NCBI GenBank assembly: GCA_026395685.1 | Contig: JAPLYG010000007.1 | Location: forward strand, 1-54,994 | Reading direction: 5' to 3' | DNA: 54,994 nt | Source of the DNA: Candidatus Parcubacteria bacterium | GTDB taxonomy: Bacteria > Patescibacteriota > Patescibacteriia > CAIXNZ01 | Part shown: positions 1-8,383 of the stretch, in pieces | How the letters are laid out: each line of letters opens with the position of its first letter | Position numbering within the stretch: the stretch's first letter is position 1 | The notes under the pieces: model-generated | Databases searched by the model: none | Seen by the model: only the letters and a program-made list of their open reading frames with translations | What the model was told of the DNA's origin: nothing | Position numbers and translations under genes: made by a program

Positions 1-66
1 CAAGGGAATTATGACAGAGGTGTTGATGTTACGGCTGAAATATCGTCGCTGAATTCTCATGAGTAG
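1..66 (+). CDS. C-terminal tail of a truncated gene
   Basis: Frame 1 is open from the window edge to a TAG at 64-66 (tail ...ISSLNSHE) and is followed about 25 bp later by a terminator hairpin. Only 21 residues are visible, so no family can be named. The stop-then-terminator arrangement is what makes a real gene end likely; the open frame alone would prove nothing. Confidence 0.4.
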   Translation, partial: QGNYDRGVDVTAEISSLNSHE

Positions 67-90
67 CGGAGCAAAGGAAACCCCGTATGA

Positions 91-121
91 AAAAAACCGA
101 CCCGTTAGGGGCGGTTTTTTG
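91..121. terminator. bidirectional rho-independent terminator
   Basis: Stem AAACCG-a-CCC / GGG-g-CGGTTT around a GTTA loop, with a T-run on the plus side and an A-run on the other, so it can serve both the truncated plus-strand gene and the minus-strand nuclease gene ending at 149. Confidence 0.8.
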
Positions 122-148
122 AGTGCGGGGAGGACGTCATTGGTTGTC

Positions 149-1510
149 TTATAATTCAAAAGATTGTTCATAATTGGGAACTTCTGCCGGATAACCAATT
201 TTGCTTTGGATTGCATCTCTCAAAGCATCGGCCGCTTTGCGTTCGCCCTGCACTATAAAGATATTTTTTGGAGGCTTTGAAAGATTTCCGACAAACTTTA
301 GAAGCTGCTTTTGATCGGCATGGGCGGAATAGGCGCCAATAGCCTTAATTTCAGCCTTGTTTTTTACAGGCATGCCCAGAACTTGTACAATCGGCATTCC
401 ATCAAGAATTTTTCTTCCCAAAGTGCCTTCAACCTGAAAGCCGATAACTAAAAAGCAGTTGTTAGGGTCTGCTAAATAGTCCTTTTCATGGAATAAAATG
501 CGGCCGCCGGTTGACATGCCGCTGCCGGCAATAATTATTTTCGGTTTGGGTGAAAAGAATATTTCCTTGGATTCATCTTTGGACATGGTCATTTTTAATC
601 CCCGGAAAGCAAAAATATCATCGCCTGATTTGATAATAGATCGGGTTTTAGTATTAAAATATTGTTGGTGTTTTTTATAGACTTCAGTGATTTTGATGGC
701 CAGCGGGCTGTCAATGAAAATATTAACCGGCGGAAGTAGCCTGTGCTCTACAAAATCATTTAATTCATAAAGCAACTCTTGGGTACGCTCAATGGCAAAA
801 GAGGGGATTAAAAGCACGCCTTTGCGCTTGATAACATTAAGAATTGTTTGTTTAAGTAATTCCTTTCTCAGTTTTTTCGGCTCATGATTGCGGTCGCCAT
901 AGGCAGATTCAATAATAAGGTAGTCTGTATCAGTAACAGTATCAGGCGGATTTAAAAGCGGAGTCGGCGGATTTCCCAAATCCCCGGTAAAGACCAATTT
1001 GCGGCAAAGATTATTTTCATTTAGCCAAAGTTCAATAATGCTGGAACCCAAAATATGTCCGGCATCATTAAAGCGAAAGGTCAGGCTATCATTAATTTTA
1101 ATTTTCTTATGATAGTCATAAACATTTATCATTTTTAGCATCTTTTTCAAATGATCTTCGCCGTACAAGGGTTCCAGGTTTTTTTGTTTTGCTTCTTCCT
1201 GTAAAAGTCTGACCGCATCAGCCAGAGCAACTGCCATTAAATCTCTAGTCGGAGGAGTGCAGATTATTTTTCCGCGAAAACCGTATTTGATCAGGCGCGC
1301 AACTCGTCCGCAATGATCCAAATGGGAATGAGTAACAAAAACACAACTAACCTTTGAGGGGTTAAAAGGAAATTTCAGATAATTTAATTCTGTCAATTCA
1401 GGCGAACCCTGAAAAATTCCACAATCAACGAGGATTTTATTCTGACCCGTTTCAATTAGGTAATTGGCGCCGGTGACAACCTTGGCGCCGCCAAAGAAAT
1501 GTAGTTTCAT
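149..1510 (-). CDS. MBL-fold/beta-CASP ribonuclease (RNase J / CPSF-like, COG1236)
   Basis: A 453-aa metallo-beta-lactamase plus beta-CASP protein. Visible motifs: the HxHxDH zinc site (THSHLDHCGR, His61-His66), GHILGS near residue 153, FTGDLG near 175, and the C-terminal beta-CASP signatures GTLGRKILDG and YSAHADQ near 395. The family (YSH1/CPSF73-like RNA exonucleases) processes or degrades RNA in the cytoplasm, using two zinc ions. Length and motif order are normal, so it should be active. It stands alone, transcribed leftward into the shared terminator at 91-121. There is no SD before ATG 1510, as is usual for the housekeeping genes here. It could equally be called an mRNA 3'-processing-like exonuclease; the exact substrate cannot be read from sequence. 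Confidence 0.9.
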   Translation of the reverse strand: MKLHFFGGAKVVTGANYLIETGQNKILVDCGIFQGSPELTELNYLKFPFNPSKVSCVFVTHSHLDHCGRVARLIKYGFRGKIICTPPTRDLMAVALADAVRLLQEEAKQKNLEPLYGEDHLKKMLKMINVYDYHKKIKINDSLTFRFNDAGHILGSSIIELWLNENNLCRKLVFTGDLGNPPTPLLNPPDTVTDTDYLIIESAYGDRNHEPKKLRKELLKQTILNVIKRKGVLLIPSFAIERTQELLYELNDFVEHRLLPPVNIFIDSPLAIKITEVYKKHQQYFNTKTRSIIKSGDDIFAFRGLKMTMSKDESKEIFFSPKPKIIIAGSGMSTGGRILFHEKDYLADPNNCFLVIGFQVEGTLGRKILDGMPIVQVLGMPVKNKAEIKAIGAYSAHADQKQLLKFVGNLSKPPKNIFIVQGERKAADALRDAIQSKIGYPAEVPNYEQSFEL

Positions 1511-1604
1511 AAGGTTATATAACTTCTGAACTAATTATATCACACCCAATACTTAAAGGGGATAAAAATAAAGATTTGTAGTATAAAATCAAATATTCGC
1601 ATAA

Positions 1605-1653
1605 AATAAAAAGGCCGGGGCAGGCCCATCTGGAAATGGACTGTCTGCCCCGG
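1605..1653 (-). terminator. terminator of the 1605-1989 RNA
   Basis: Perfect stem CCGGGGCAG (1615-1623) / CTGCCCCGG (1645-1653); on the minus strand it is followed by TTTTTATTTTAT. Confidence 0.75.
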
Positions 1654-1989
1654 GTTAAGGAGAAAAAAAGTTTTTTGGTTGATTTTTTTGATTTCCCCCA
1701 TGGGAACCTTTGCCTGAGAAAAGCAGGAAGATGAACAGTGAGTTGTTAACGTTAAATAATTCGTTGGAGCCGATATTAAAGCCGATAAAGTCGCCTCTTC
1801 GCGAAGCGATTTTTGTTTATGCGTAAATCCGCAGATGGGATCACGCGCCTTCAGCCTATTTTGTTTTCCTCCTTAAGAAATTTTGCCAGGCATAGTGCCT
1901 GAGGTTTGTATCCCACTCAAGTTTTTCCCATCAGCACCTCCCTGTGTGGTTTTGCTGGTGATTTAACCGGTGATACTTCCTGACCTCTT
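1605..1989 (-). ncRNA. candidate structured non-coding RNA (about 385 nt)
   Basis: The 650-bp gap between the nuclease and the S1 gene has no credible ORF on either strand. On the minus strand it has a promoter (1996-2023) and ends in a 9-bp GC-rich terminator. Read on the minus strand it folds repeatedly: CTTGAG/CTCAGG, CAGGC-actat-GCCTG, GCGTG-ATCC/GGAT-TACGC, TCGC/GCGA around CTTCGCGAAG, TTCCC-atg-GGGGAA, and a long-range TTAAGGAG (1869-1876) with CTCCTTAA (1655-1662) that closes the 3' half. An AAGGAGG lies in this closing stem and has no start codon at working distance, so it looks structural. I found no RNase P, tmRNA or SRP core motif. Function unknown. Confidence 0.55.
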
Positions 1990-1995
1990 ACATCA

Positions 1996-2023
1996 ATAAT
2001 AGCAGGCAAAGAAAATAGGTCAA
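1996..2023 (-). promoter_or_regulatory. promoter of the 1605-1989 RNA
   Basis: Minus-strand TTGACC (2018-2023), 16-bp spacer, TATTAT (1996-2001). The transcript would start near 1989, and nothing but the putative RNA lies downstream before the terminator. Confidence 0.55.
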
Positions 2024-2092
2024 GTAATTTGTGGATAAAGGTAGGTATAAAAATAAAACTTCCCGGATAGCTTGATAGATTCCGTATAAATT

Positions 2093-2125
2093 AAAAGCAT
2101 CAAACTAAAAATAGCCGATGCTTTT
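2093..2125 (-). terminator. terminator after the S1-domain gene
   Basis: Nine-base inverted repeat AAAAGCATC / GATGCTTTT with a 15-nt loop, 36 bp past the stop of the minus-strand S1 gene, ending in a T-run on that strand. Confidence 0.6.
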
Positions 2126-2160
2126 AATTGATCCTGTCTCGAGCAGGAATCCTTACGTAT

Positions 2161-3468
2161 CTATTTATTTTTTGGTTTTTTTGCCGGCTTTTTTCCCTTG
2201 TCCTCCGAAGCCTTGCTGGAGGAGGGTTCTTTTTCTGCTTTAGCGGTGAGTGCTTTTTTTTCTTTTTTTTCTGCTTTTTCTTCCGCAACATCATCAATCT
2301 TTTTTTCTTCAGCCTTTGATTTTTTTCCCTCTGATCCTTCTGTTGCGGTTTGGGCAGAAGATGGTTCCTTAGGAGCTTTTAAGCTTAAGCCCAGCCGGTG
2401 ATCTTTAGGTTCAATGGAAATAATGCGGAATTTGATGGTTTGTCCGGCTTTGGCAATTTCATTAACATCAGTAATTGGTTTATCAGAGAGCTCTGAAATA
2501 TGAGCCAGACCGTGGATGTCAGCATCAAGTTCGACAAATAATCCAAAAGGATTTACTTTGAGCACTTTACCGTCAACCATATCGCCGACATTATATTTTT
2601 CATTTATATTATCCCAAGGATCCTTTTGCAGTTTTTTCATGGATAAGAAGATCTTGGTGCCTTCAATATTAATAATTTCCGCTTCTACCTGATCTCCCAG
2701 TTTGACAATATCTCTTGGGTCGTCGATTCTCTGCCAGGCCAATTCTGAAATATGGACCAAGCCTTCCATTTTAGTGCCAAATTCTACAAAAGCGCCGAAA
2801 TCAGTAACTGCTGTAATTTTGCCTTTGATTTTATCGCCGACCTTATACTGGGAAACTGCTTTTTCCTGCACTTCTTCCCAGGCGGCTTTTTCTGAAACAA
2901 TTAGTTTTTCTTCTTTTTCGTCCACATCAAGCACCTTTACCTGCAAATTAGTATTAATGAATTTTCTTAAAAATTCTAAAATTTTTGCCTTATCACCGCC
3001 TTCAACTCGGGGATAATGCTCAGGAATTAATTGAGAAACCGGTAAAAAGCCGGTAACGTTTCCGATTTTAAGCATTAAGCCGCCTTTGTTGGCATCAGTG
3101 ATTTTAAGCGATAAAACTTCGCCTTTTTTCATCAAGTCTCTTAAGCTATCCCAGGCGCGTTGCTGACCGGCAAAGCGGAATGATAATTCCATTTCGCCAT
3201 TTTCATTTTCCATTTCAATTACAGTAGCCTCCACCATTTCATCTGGTTTTAAATGGCCGTATTCATCAGATTCATTGAAAAGTTCGCGTCCACGTACAAT
3301 GCCTGTTTTAATGCCTTCAAAGTCTAATTTCACTTCAGCCTTTGAAGCGCTGATTACTTTTACTTTAATTACATCGCCGACTTTTGGCAGCTTTAAATAC
3401 TGATTATCGGCAATCAGTTTGGCAAACTCTGAATTATCATTGGCTTGTTGGTTGTTTTGGTCTTCCAT
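2161..3468 (-). CDS. rpsA: four-domain S1 RNA-binding protein (ribosomal protein bS1-like)
   Basis: 435 aa with four OB-fold S1 repeats at about residues 30-100, 114-187, 209-280 and 292-365; the last two carry the typical DFGAFVEF and PFGLFVEL cores followed by GLxHISEL. A charged Lys/Glu/Ala tail runs from about 370 to the end. Bacterial S1 binds mRNA on the 30S subunit and helps initiation on messages with weak or no SD, which fits this genome, where most housekeeping starts lack an SD. E. coli S1 has six repeats; four is usual in several other phyla. ATG 3468 has no SD, and a long folded leader precedes it (3480-3715), possibly for autoregulation. Confidence 0.88.
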   Translation of the reverse strand: MEDQNNQQANDNSEFAKLIADNQYLKLPKVGDVIKVKVISASKAEVKLDFEGIKTGIVRGRELFNESDEYGHLKPDEMVEATVIEMENENGEMELSFRFAGQQRAWDSLRDLMKKGEVLSLKITDANKGGLMLKIGNVTGFLPVSQLIPEHYPRVEGGDKAKILEFLRKFINTNLQVKVLDVDEKEEKLIVSEKAAWEEVQEKAVSQYKVGDKIKGKITAVTDFGAFVEFGTKMEGLVHISELAWQRIDDPRDIVKLGDQVEAEIINIEGTKIFLSMKKLQKDPWDNINEKYNVGDMVDGKVLKVNPFGLFVELDADIHGLAHISELSDKPITDVNEIAKAGQTIKFRIISIEPKDHRLGLSLKAPKEPSSAQTATEGSEGKKSKAEEKKIDDVAEEKAEKKEKKALTAKAEKEPSSSKASEDKGKKPAKKPKNK

Positions 3469-3479
3469 AATAAATGTTA

Positions 3480-3717
3480 CTAATCTACAAATTGGCTACG
3501 AATCTACTAATATAATTACTTTTGAATAAATTATTAGTAGATTAGAAGTTATTAGAAAATTAGTAGCCCTATAAAACAAATAAACTCCCCTTAAAGAGAG
3601 CTATCATTTTAAGGTTAACCTGAAGGAAACTTTTTAGGGTGTTTCTTTCAAGTCCCCATCCTTCGCTAAAGCTTCGGAGGGGTAATTAATTAAATTGTTA
3701 AGTATTTATAGATTATA
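3480..3717 (-). promoter_or_regulatory. structured leader and promoter of the S1 gene
   Basis: About 240 nt upstream of the S1 start. Minus-strand TTGACA (3733-3738) and TATAAT (3712-3717) are only 15 bp apart, so the promoter is tentative. Downstream lies a 12-bp hairpin with one mismatch (3621-3654: CTTGAA-a-GAAAC / GTTTC-c-TTCAGG), followed by AT-rich direct and inverted copies of ATTAGTAGATT at 3485-3560. S1 leaders in other bacteria are often autoregulated; that role is inference here. Confidence 0.4.
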
Positions 3718-3754
3718 TTATTAATTTAGATGTGTCAAGCTCGAGTTGTATCTA

Positions 3755-3783
3755 TTGACAAGCATTATTATTTTTGTTAAGAT
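3755..3783 (+). promoter_or_regulatory. promoter of the HEAT-repeat gene
   Basis: TTGACA (3755-3760), 17-bp spacer, TAAGAT (3778-3783), 40 bp before the start codon. Confidence 0.7.
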
Positions 3784-3823
3784 GCCGAATTAGCTTTTAA
3801 AAAGCTAAAAGGAGGATAAAATC

Positions 3824-4762
3824 ATGACACAAGAACCGAAATCCTTGGCTAATGATGCTCGTAATCATGACGATTGGTTCATCCGAAGTCATTCTGCTCA
3901 TTGTTTGGGCACTTATGGCGGGGTGGAATCAAAAAAGACTCTGATCGAATGCCTGTCGGATAAGGAATGGCTAGTCAGATATTCTGCCCTTCTTGCTTTG
4001 CGGAATCAAGTTGATCAGGAGATTTTGGCATCAGTGCTATTGCTGGCTGAAGATAGTATCGCTGACATTCGCATTAAGGCGCTCAGCATTATTTGCAAAT
4101 ATTTCGGCGCTGAATTAACGCAGCAGTCCGAATATTGGCAAAAAGTGGTCAACGCATTCGAAGATGATGATGTCACGGTTCGCCTGGCTGTGCTTGATGG
4201 TTTGAAAAACATCAAAAACCAGGCCGTTAGCGATTTTCTTTTTTCTAAGCTGATCGATGACAGCTTCGTGGTAAGGGAAAATATCGCCAAGATCTTGATC
4301 TCCCAGCTTGATCAGCAGGAGCCGAAAATCGGAACCGAAAAGCTGAAGGAAAAGGTTTGGCAGCATCGCGACGATCCTGACCAGCGCTGGTGCACTGCCA
4401 TCATTGAAATCATGGCCATTGAACTGGATGAAAATTCAGTTAAGATCATTGAAACTTACCTTGATCATCCGAGCTTCACATTGAAGGACTTGGCTCTTTT
4501 CCAGATCAGCAGATTCAACTCGCCCAAGGTTCTGGCAATTTTGCTGAAAAACAGCGCGCCTGATAATAATTGGCTCTTGAGGCGAACAGCGGTTGAGGGC
4601 TTGGCAAATCACGAAAAACCCGAAGCCATTTCCTGTCTGAAAGGATTGCGCAAAGATGCGGATCCAGCCATTCGGGCTACTGCCGAAATGATCTTGAATC
4701 AGTGGGAATCGAAAAATTTGCCTCCGGTCAGCGGAATCAAACCCAAAGAAGATACCAAGTAA
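3824..4762 (+). CDS. HEAT-repeat protein
   Basis: 312 aa made almost wholly of paired helices of about 30 residues with the HEAT/PBS-lyase pattern (DxxWxVRxxAxxxL; for example DKEWLVRYSALLAL near 50, DDDVTVRLAVLDGL near 110, DDSFVVRENIAKIL near 145, DNNWLLRRTAVEGL near 250). Such solenoids are binding scaffolds; no catalytic residues are visible. It has its own promoter, a strong SD (AAAGGAGG, 8 nt before ATG) and its own terminator. Base composition is richer in GC than the flanking housekeeping genes. No signal peptide, so cytoplasmic. The partner is unknown. Confidence 0.85.
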   Translation: MTQEPKSLANDARNHDDWFIRSHSAHCLGTYGGVESKKTLIECLSDKEWLVRYSALLALRNQVDQEILASVLLLAEDSIADIRIKALSIICKYFGAELTQQSEYWQKVVNAFEDDDVTVRLAVLDGLKNIKNQAVSDFLFSKLIDDSFVVRENIAKILISQLDQQEPKIGTEKLKEKVWQHRDDPDQRWCTAIIEIMAIELDENSVKIIETYLDHPSFTLKDLALFQISRFNSPKVLAILLKNSAPDNNWLLRRTAVEGLANHEKPEAISCLKGLRKDADPAIRATAEMILNQWESKNLPPVSGIKPKEDTK

Positions 4763-4768
4763 GAAAAT

Positions 4769-4793
4769 AGCCCCGGCTCGCGGGGCTTTTTTA
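4769..4793 (+). terminator. terminator of the HEAT-repeat gene
   Basis: AGCCCCG-gctcg-CGGGGCT followed by TTTTTT. Confidence 0.9.
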
Positions 4794-4812
4794 TTTATCA
4801 TTGAATCTGAAG

Positions 4813-4841
4813 TTGACAAGTATTGCTCCCATTGTTATATT
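4813..4841 (+). promoter_or_regulatory. promoter of the lipoprotein gene
   Basis: TTGACA (4813-4818), 17-bp spacer, TATATT (4836-4841). Confidence 0.75.
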
Positions 4842-4887
4842 GAAGAATCAGCGATCAAGCTGATCAATCTTTTCAAGGAGGACAATC

Positions 4888-5256
4888 ATGAAAATAGGGT
4901 ATTGGGTTTTGGCAATCATTTTGTCGTTTTGTTTGGCCGGGTGCAGTCACTCAGCAGCTACGGATAAAAAAGCCGTGCCCGAAAAGCAGTGTCCTTTTAC
5001 CGAAGAGGCCGAGGGGATTAAATTTACCTGCAATGTCGTCTTCACCGCCAATAATAGCAAAATCTTTCCGGCCCTGCTGGAAAATCCCACCGCTCATGCG
5101 ATCCGAGTCAAAGAAGTAGCATTTACTGCGGATGGAACAGAAGTTACCGTGGCGATTTATCGATTGGAGGCGCATTCGAATAAAAAAGTGTCTCGCGATG
5201 GGCACGCTTATTATCTCTCAACTCTTGAGGGTATCACATTCGGTTTTTTCAAATGA
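4888..5256 (+). CDS. small lipoprotein of unknown function
   Basis: 122 aa. The N-terminus is a textbook type II signal: MKIG, a hydrophobic stretch to about residue 16, then the lipobox LAGC with Cys at about 19. The mature part (about 104 aa) is soluble and beta-rich with no recognised domain; two further Cys (about 36 and 49) could pair. It should be lipid-anchored on the outer face of the cytoplasmic membrane. Strong SD (AAGGAGGACAATC before ATG), own promoter and terminator: a one-gene cassette in the style of the preceding HEAT gene. Confidence 0.8.
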   Translation: MKIGYWVLAIILSFCLAGCSHSAATDKKAVPEKQCPFTEEAEGIKFTCNVVFTANNSKIFPALLENPTAHAIRVKEVAFTADGTEVTVAIYRLEAHSNKKVSRDGHAYYLSTLEGITFGFFK

Positions 5257-5271
5257 TTTGCCTGATCTCTT

Positions 5272-5303
5272 CCGCCAGATCTTCGGGTATTGGCGGTTTT
5301 TTT
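5272..5303 (+). terminator. terminator of the lipoprotein gene
   Basis: CCGCCA ... TGGCGG stem followed by TTTTTTT. Confidence 0.8.
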
Positions 5304-5372
5304 ATTTTCCGCTAATCTCCCAAAATGTCTGGAAATATTGTTCGTATGATTGGTTGATTGTATTTAAAACTA

Positions 5373-5407
5373 AAAGCGGCCCCGCGCATCGGGACCGCCT
5401 TTTTTTA
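5373..5407. terminator. bidirectional terminator
   Basis: GCGG-c-CCCG-cgcat-CGGG-a-CCGC with T-runs on both sides. It lies 11 bp beyond the stop of the minus-strand CxxC gene and probably ends that transcript. Confidence 0.7.
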
Positions 5408-5417
5408 TTGAAGTAAT

Positions 5418-5963
5418 TTACTTTTTCTTTTTGGCCACTTTTTTAGCAGGAACCTTTTTGGCTTTTTCAGCTTTAACTTCAGCTTTTGCCTTAGCTTCTG
5501 GTTTTTTTTCTTTAGCTTCCGGAGCTTTAGCTGGTTTAATAATTTTAGCCTCAATTAAGGCATTCATAATTTTATCCAGCTTGGCATTAATTTGCTGTAA
5601 TTGATCGCCGCCTTTTCCGGCTCCGCTTGGTTTTTCCTTGCTAAAGCAGGCATCGCAGAAAACAGGTTTGCCTGGAGTTGGTTGAAAAGGAATCTGGCAG
5701 GGTTTGCCGCATTTATCACAGATGGCAGAATACATTCTGCGGTCACGCCTATCATCACGTCTGTCATCTCTTCTTTCAGGTCGGCCTTGTTCGCCTCTGA
5801 TTTTGGCAAAACAGTCAGAACAATAAACTGGCTTGTCGCCGGTCGGGCGAAAAGGCACTTCGCATCTTTTGCCGCATTCAGCGCAGGTGGCTTCATGCAT
5901 GGCAGGCCTTCCGCCAAAATCGCCCCTGCCGCCTGAGCGGTCGTTTCGTTGAAAATTTCTCAT
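5418..5963 (-). CDS. double CxxC-x17-CxxC zinc protein with Lys/Ala tail
   Basis: 181 aa. Two copies of a four-cysteine motif: CAEC-x17-CSDC (about residues 27-49) and CDKC-x17-CDAC (about 82-104), each with the core VPFxPTxxKPVxC or IPFxPTxxKPVxC. The spacing matches the CxxC-x17-CxxC domain family (TIGR04272). Between them lies an Arg/Asp-rich linker; after them a short amphipathic helix (QLQQINAKLDKIMNALIEAKI), then a long KAPEAKEKKPEAK tail. The family is common in CPR and of unproven function; zinc binding plus basic tracts suggests nucleic-acid binding, by inference. No SD. Confidence 0.8.
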   Translation of the reverse strand: MRNFQRNDRSGGRGDFGGRPAMHEATCAECGKRCEVPFRPTGDKPVYCSDCFAKIRGEQGRPERRDDRRDDRRDRRMYSAICDKCGKPCQIPFQPTPGKPVFCDACFSKEKPSGAGKGGDQLQQINAKLDKIMNALIEAKIIKPAKAPEAKEKKPEAKAKAEVKAEKAKKVPAKKVAKKKK

Positions 5964-6008
5964 AAAATAAGTTTCTTAATGATTAATAAATAATTATTTT
6001 AATGTTTG

Positions 6009-6494
6009 TTATGATATTTTTTTTACCATGTCAATTACCCGATCATGATATTCGAGTTTTTTATAAAAATTATGGGTGTTAGTATTGGGTTCAAAAACTT
6101 CTACCCGAATTATATCACAGCTTTGGTCGAGAAAATACTTTTCTATTGTTTGCATCAGTAATGAGCCGATATTTTGGCCGCGTAATTTTTCACTTACAAT
6201 TAATTCTAAAATTCTACCTGCCTTTGACGGGATGCATTCTAGCTCATCTCCCGGGCTTTGTTTTTCAATTATCCCGGCAATCATGCCTATTGCGGTGCCC
6301 TCAATTTCAGCTATATAAATGATGCCCTCTTGATTCTCTATTTTTTTAAGCAGGTTAGCTGTATAGCTTTTGCCATAGCCCGGCAGTCTGTGCAGTCTTT
6401 TTAAGGGATCAAGCTGAATTAAATAATCCTGTAACTCTTCAATTAGCTTAATGAGCACTTCTTGCTCGTCTTGAAATTTAATGATTTTGACCAT
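6009..6494 (-). CDS. GNAT-family N-acetyltransferase
   Basis: 161 aa. The acetyl-CoA site is visible as LIVSEKLRGQNIGSLLMQTIEKYF (motif A, RxxxIG in place of the usual RGxGxG), preceded by the GMIAGII strand and followed by the typical VEVFEPNTNTHNFYKKLEY C-terminal motif. It transfers an acetyl group to an amine; the substrate cannot be told. Transcribed leftward, no SD, 45 bp upstream of the CxxC gene and possibly cotranscribed with it. Confidence 0.8.
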   Translation of the reverse strand: MVKIIKFQDEQEVLIKLIEELQDYLIQLDPLKRLHRLPGYGKSYTANLLKKIENQEGIIYIAEIEGTAIGMIAGIIEKQSPGDELECIPSKAGRILELIVSEKLRGQNIGSLLMQTIEKYFLDQSCDIIRVEVFEPNTNTHNFYKKLEYHDRVIDMVKKIS

Positions 6495-6567
6495 TTATGA
6501 AAACTAACTTATTTCTTATTATCAATGAAGAGTAGCACGAAAGGATAGATATGTACAGGTATCGGGT

Positions 6568-7014
6568 TTAAGTGCTTAATAATTCAAGCGCCTCAAGGGC
6601 AAGCACTTTGGTATTTTCAGGCGCACCGTCAAGATTTTTAATTTCTTCCGCAGTAAACCATTTAAGAGCGGATGTTTCTCCGTCTTGAGGATGCAACTCG
6701 TCAGTTTGCGCTGTTGCATAGTAAATAAAATCAATATGCTGATGAAATTGATTGATATCTTCAAGTAAAATATGCGCCGGACGGAATAATTGTCGCACAT
6801 CAGGCATTGCCGGCGTTATATCGGGAGTATATAATTTTACTTCCAAACCTGTTTCTTCTTTTATTTCCCGTATAGCCGTATCTTCTGGCAGTTCATCGCG
6901 ATCAATATGCCCGCCGACCGGAATCCAAATACCCAGCTTTTTATGCATATGCAAAAGAGCTTTGTCTTTATAGATAATAACGGTAGTGGCGGTAAAATGG
7001 CGGGTAATTTCCAT
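6568..7014 (-). CDS. Nudix hydrolase
   Basis: 148 aa with an intact Nudix box (GHIDRDELPEDTAIREIKEETGL, about residues 35-57; REIKEE gives the metal-binding glutamates). The family hydrolyses nucleoside diphosphates linked to another moiety. The substrate is not evident: it is neither clearly MutT nor ADP-ribose type. It follows the 450-aa orphan gene by 16 bp on the same strand and is probably cotranscribed. Confidence 0.85.
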   Translation of the reverse strand: MEITRHFTATTVIIYKDKALLHMHKKLGIWIPVGGHIDRDELPEDTAIREIKEETGLEVKLYTPDITPAMPDVRQLFRPAHILLEDINQFHQHIDFIYYATAQTDELHPQDGETSALKWFTAEEIKNLDGAPENTKVLALEALELLST

Positions 7015-7030
7015 AATGTTTATTTATCAT

Positions 7031-8383
7031 TTATTCACCGTAATCATCCGATATATTAATTTGTAATTCAAAATTATCACCATAAGCCTGCTGTAATTTG
7101 GCTTCTATCTGTTTACGAAAATGTTCCATAACTTCTCGGCTGTAGAATTTATAATCACCGCTAGAACGGGTCATCCTAATTTTCATTTTTCCTTCCTCTT
7201 CAAATAAACCAATATAGCCACCGCTTTTGGCTGTCAGATGCGGCAATGCTTTCTCAAATATATCACGGTGATATTGAAAATAATCCGTATTGCTCCAGGC
7301 AATATAATATTTGCCTTCACCGACACCCACGACAAATTTATTTTTTGCTTCTTTTCTGCCATAGTGACCTGTTTCATCCTTTTTTAAAGGATCGAGGGTA
7401 ACGATTTCTGGTTCGTTAGCCAGCGCTCTAGCGATATTTCCCGCATAAGCGGTGACTTTTTTACGTTGTTCATCGGTTAAGCTGGAGAAAATTTTTTCCT
7501 CGGCTTTCAGCGAACCAAGAAGCTTTACATCCGAGACGAATTTAAGCAGATATAATATATCATCAGGCTCAGAGGAGCATCTTGCTAATTTAATTAAAAT
7601 TGTTGGTTCGTTACCCAGCTTATGTAAAAATTCCTTACAGCAGCCCAGCGCTAAGGTTTTGTTTTTTACCAAATTAACAATTCGCTTAATATCGCCGGCT
7701 TTAAATAATTTTTTGGCAATTTTTTCTCCCGTTGATTTTAAGTCGTTTTCGTCCGAGTATGAGTCTTTATCCGCAGACTTTACTATTTTGGTGTACATTT
7801 TAATGGCCAAATCCATATTTTCAATTTCATCAACTATATCGCAGGCTATAGACACGCGCTGTTTACATATTTTAAAAAGTTCAGTGCGCTGTGTATCGTC
7901 AGATAATTTTCTAAGAAGTTCATAATTTGCATGAATTTTTTCATCTTTTAATAGTTCGCCCATAGCTTCGATATCTTCTGCTTCAATACCTTTGGCTAAT
8001 TTGTCAGTGAGTATTTTTGAGTAACTGAGATCAATATATTTTTTCCCCAAAAAATCCTTCAATTGGTCGTCAATGGGTTTGCCTTTTAATCTGGCCAGAT
8101 CAGCATGCTGAAACAATAAATCCTTCAATTTATCCTTTTCGTCATAGCTCAATCCGTTTTGAGACAATTTTTCTATAATTTGCTCTACGGACAGATTGCT
8201 TTGTTTGATACTTTCTCCCAGATCTCCGAAGGCTTCATTTTCTAAAAGGGCCAGTCGGTGAGCCACTTCTGGATTTTCGACTGCAGTTTTTTCAACAAAA
8301 TCGCCTTTTCTGTTTATTTTTTTGTACTTCCCCTTAATATCTTCTGTTAATTCGCTGTAAGTGTTGAAATTTCCCGGTTTCAT
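7031..8383 (-). CDS. hypothetical 450-aa helical protein
   Basis: I recognise no family. Residues 1 to about 310 are charged and helical with repeat-like spacing (short amphipathic helices, frequent KLxxGDI and LLKDEK-type turns). From about 330 a compact alpha/beta domain follows (FVVGVGEGKYYIAWSNTDYFQYH ... GGYIGLFEEEGKMKIRMT). No signal peptide or membrane segment. It heads a leftward pair with the Nudix gene (16 bp apart). No SD. The C-terminal domain looks like a structured ligand-binding or enzyme domain, but I cannot place it. Confidence 0.75.
   Translation of the reverse strand: MKPGNFNTYSELTEDIKGKYKKINRKGDFVEKTAVENPEVAHRLALLENEAFGDLGESIKQSNLSVEQIIEKLSQNGLSYDEKDKLKDLLFQHADLARLKGKPIDDQLKDFLGKKYIDLSYSKILTDKLAKGIEAEDIEAMGELLKDEKIHANYELLRKLSDDTQRTELFKICKQRVSIACDIVDEIENMDLAIKMYTKIVKSADKDSYSDENDLKSTGEKIAKKLFKAGDIKRIVNLVKNKTLALGCCKEFLHKLGNEPTILIKLARCSSEPDDILYLLKFVSDVKLLGSLKAEEKIFSSLTDEQRKKVTAYAGNIARALANEPEIVTLDPLKKDETGHYGRKEAKNKFVVGVGEGKYYIAWSNTDYFQYHRDIFEKALPHLTAKSGGYIGLFEEEGKMKIRMTRSSGDYKFYSREVMEHFRKQIEAKLQQAYGDNFELQINISDDYGE

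Noticed and set aside
1605-1989. Identification as RNase P RNA or tmRNA
   Set aside because: Size fits, but the conserved cores (GAGGAAAGTC; tRNA-like ends with tag frame) are absent on both strands.
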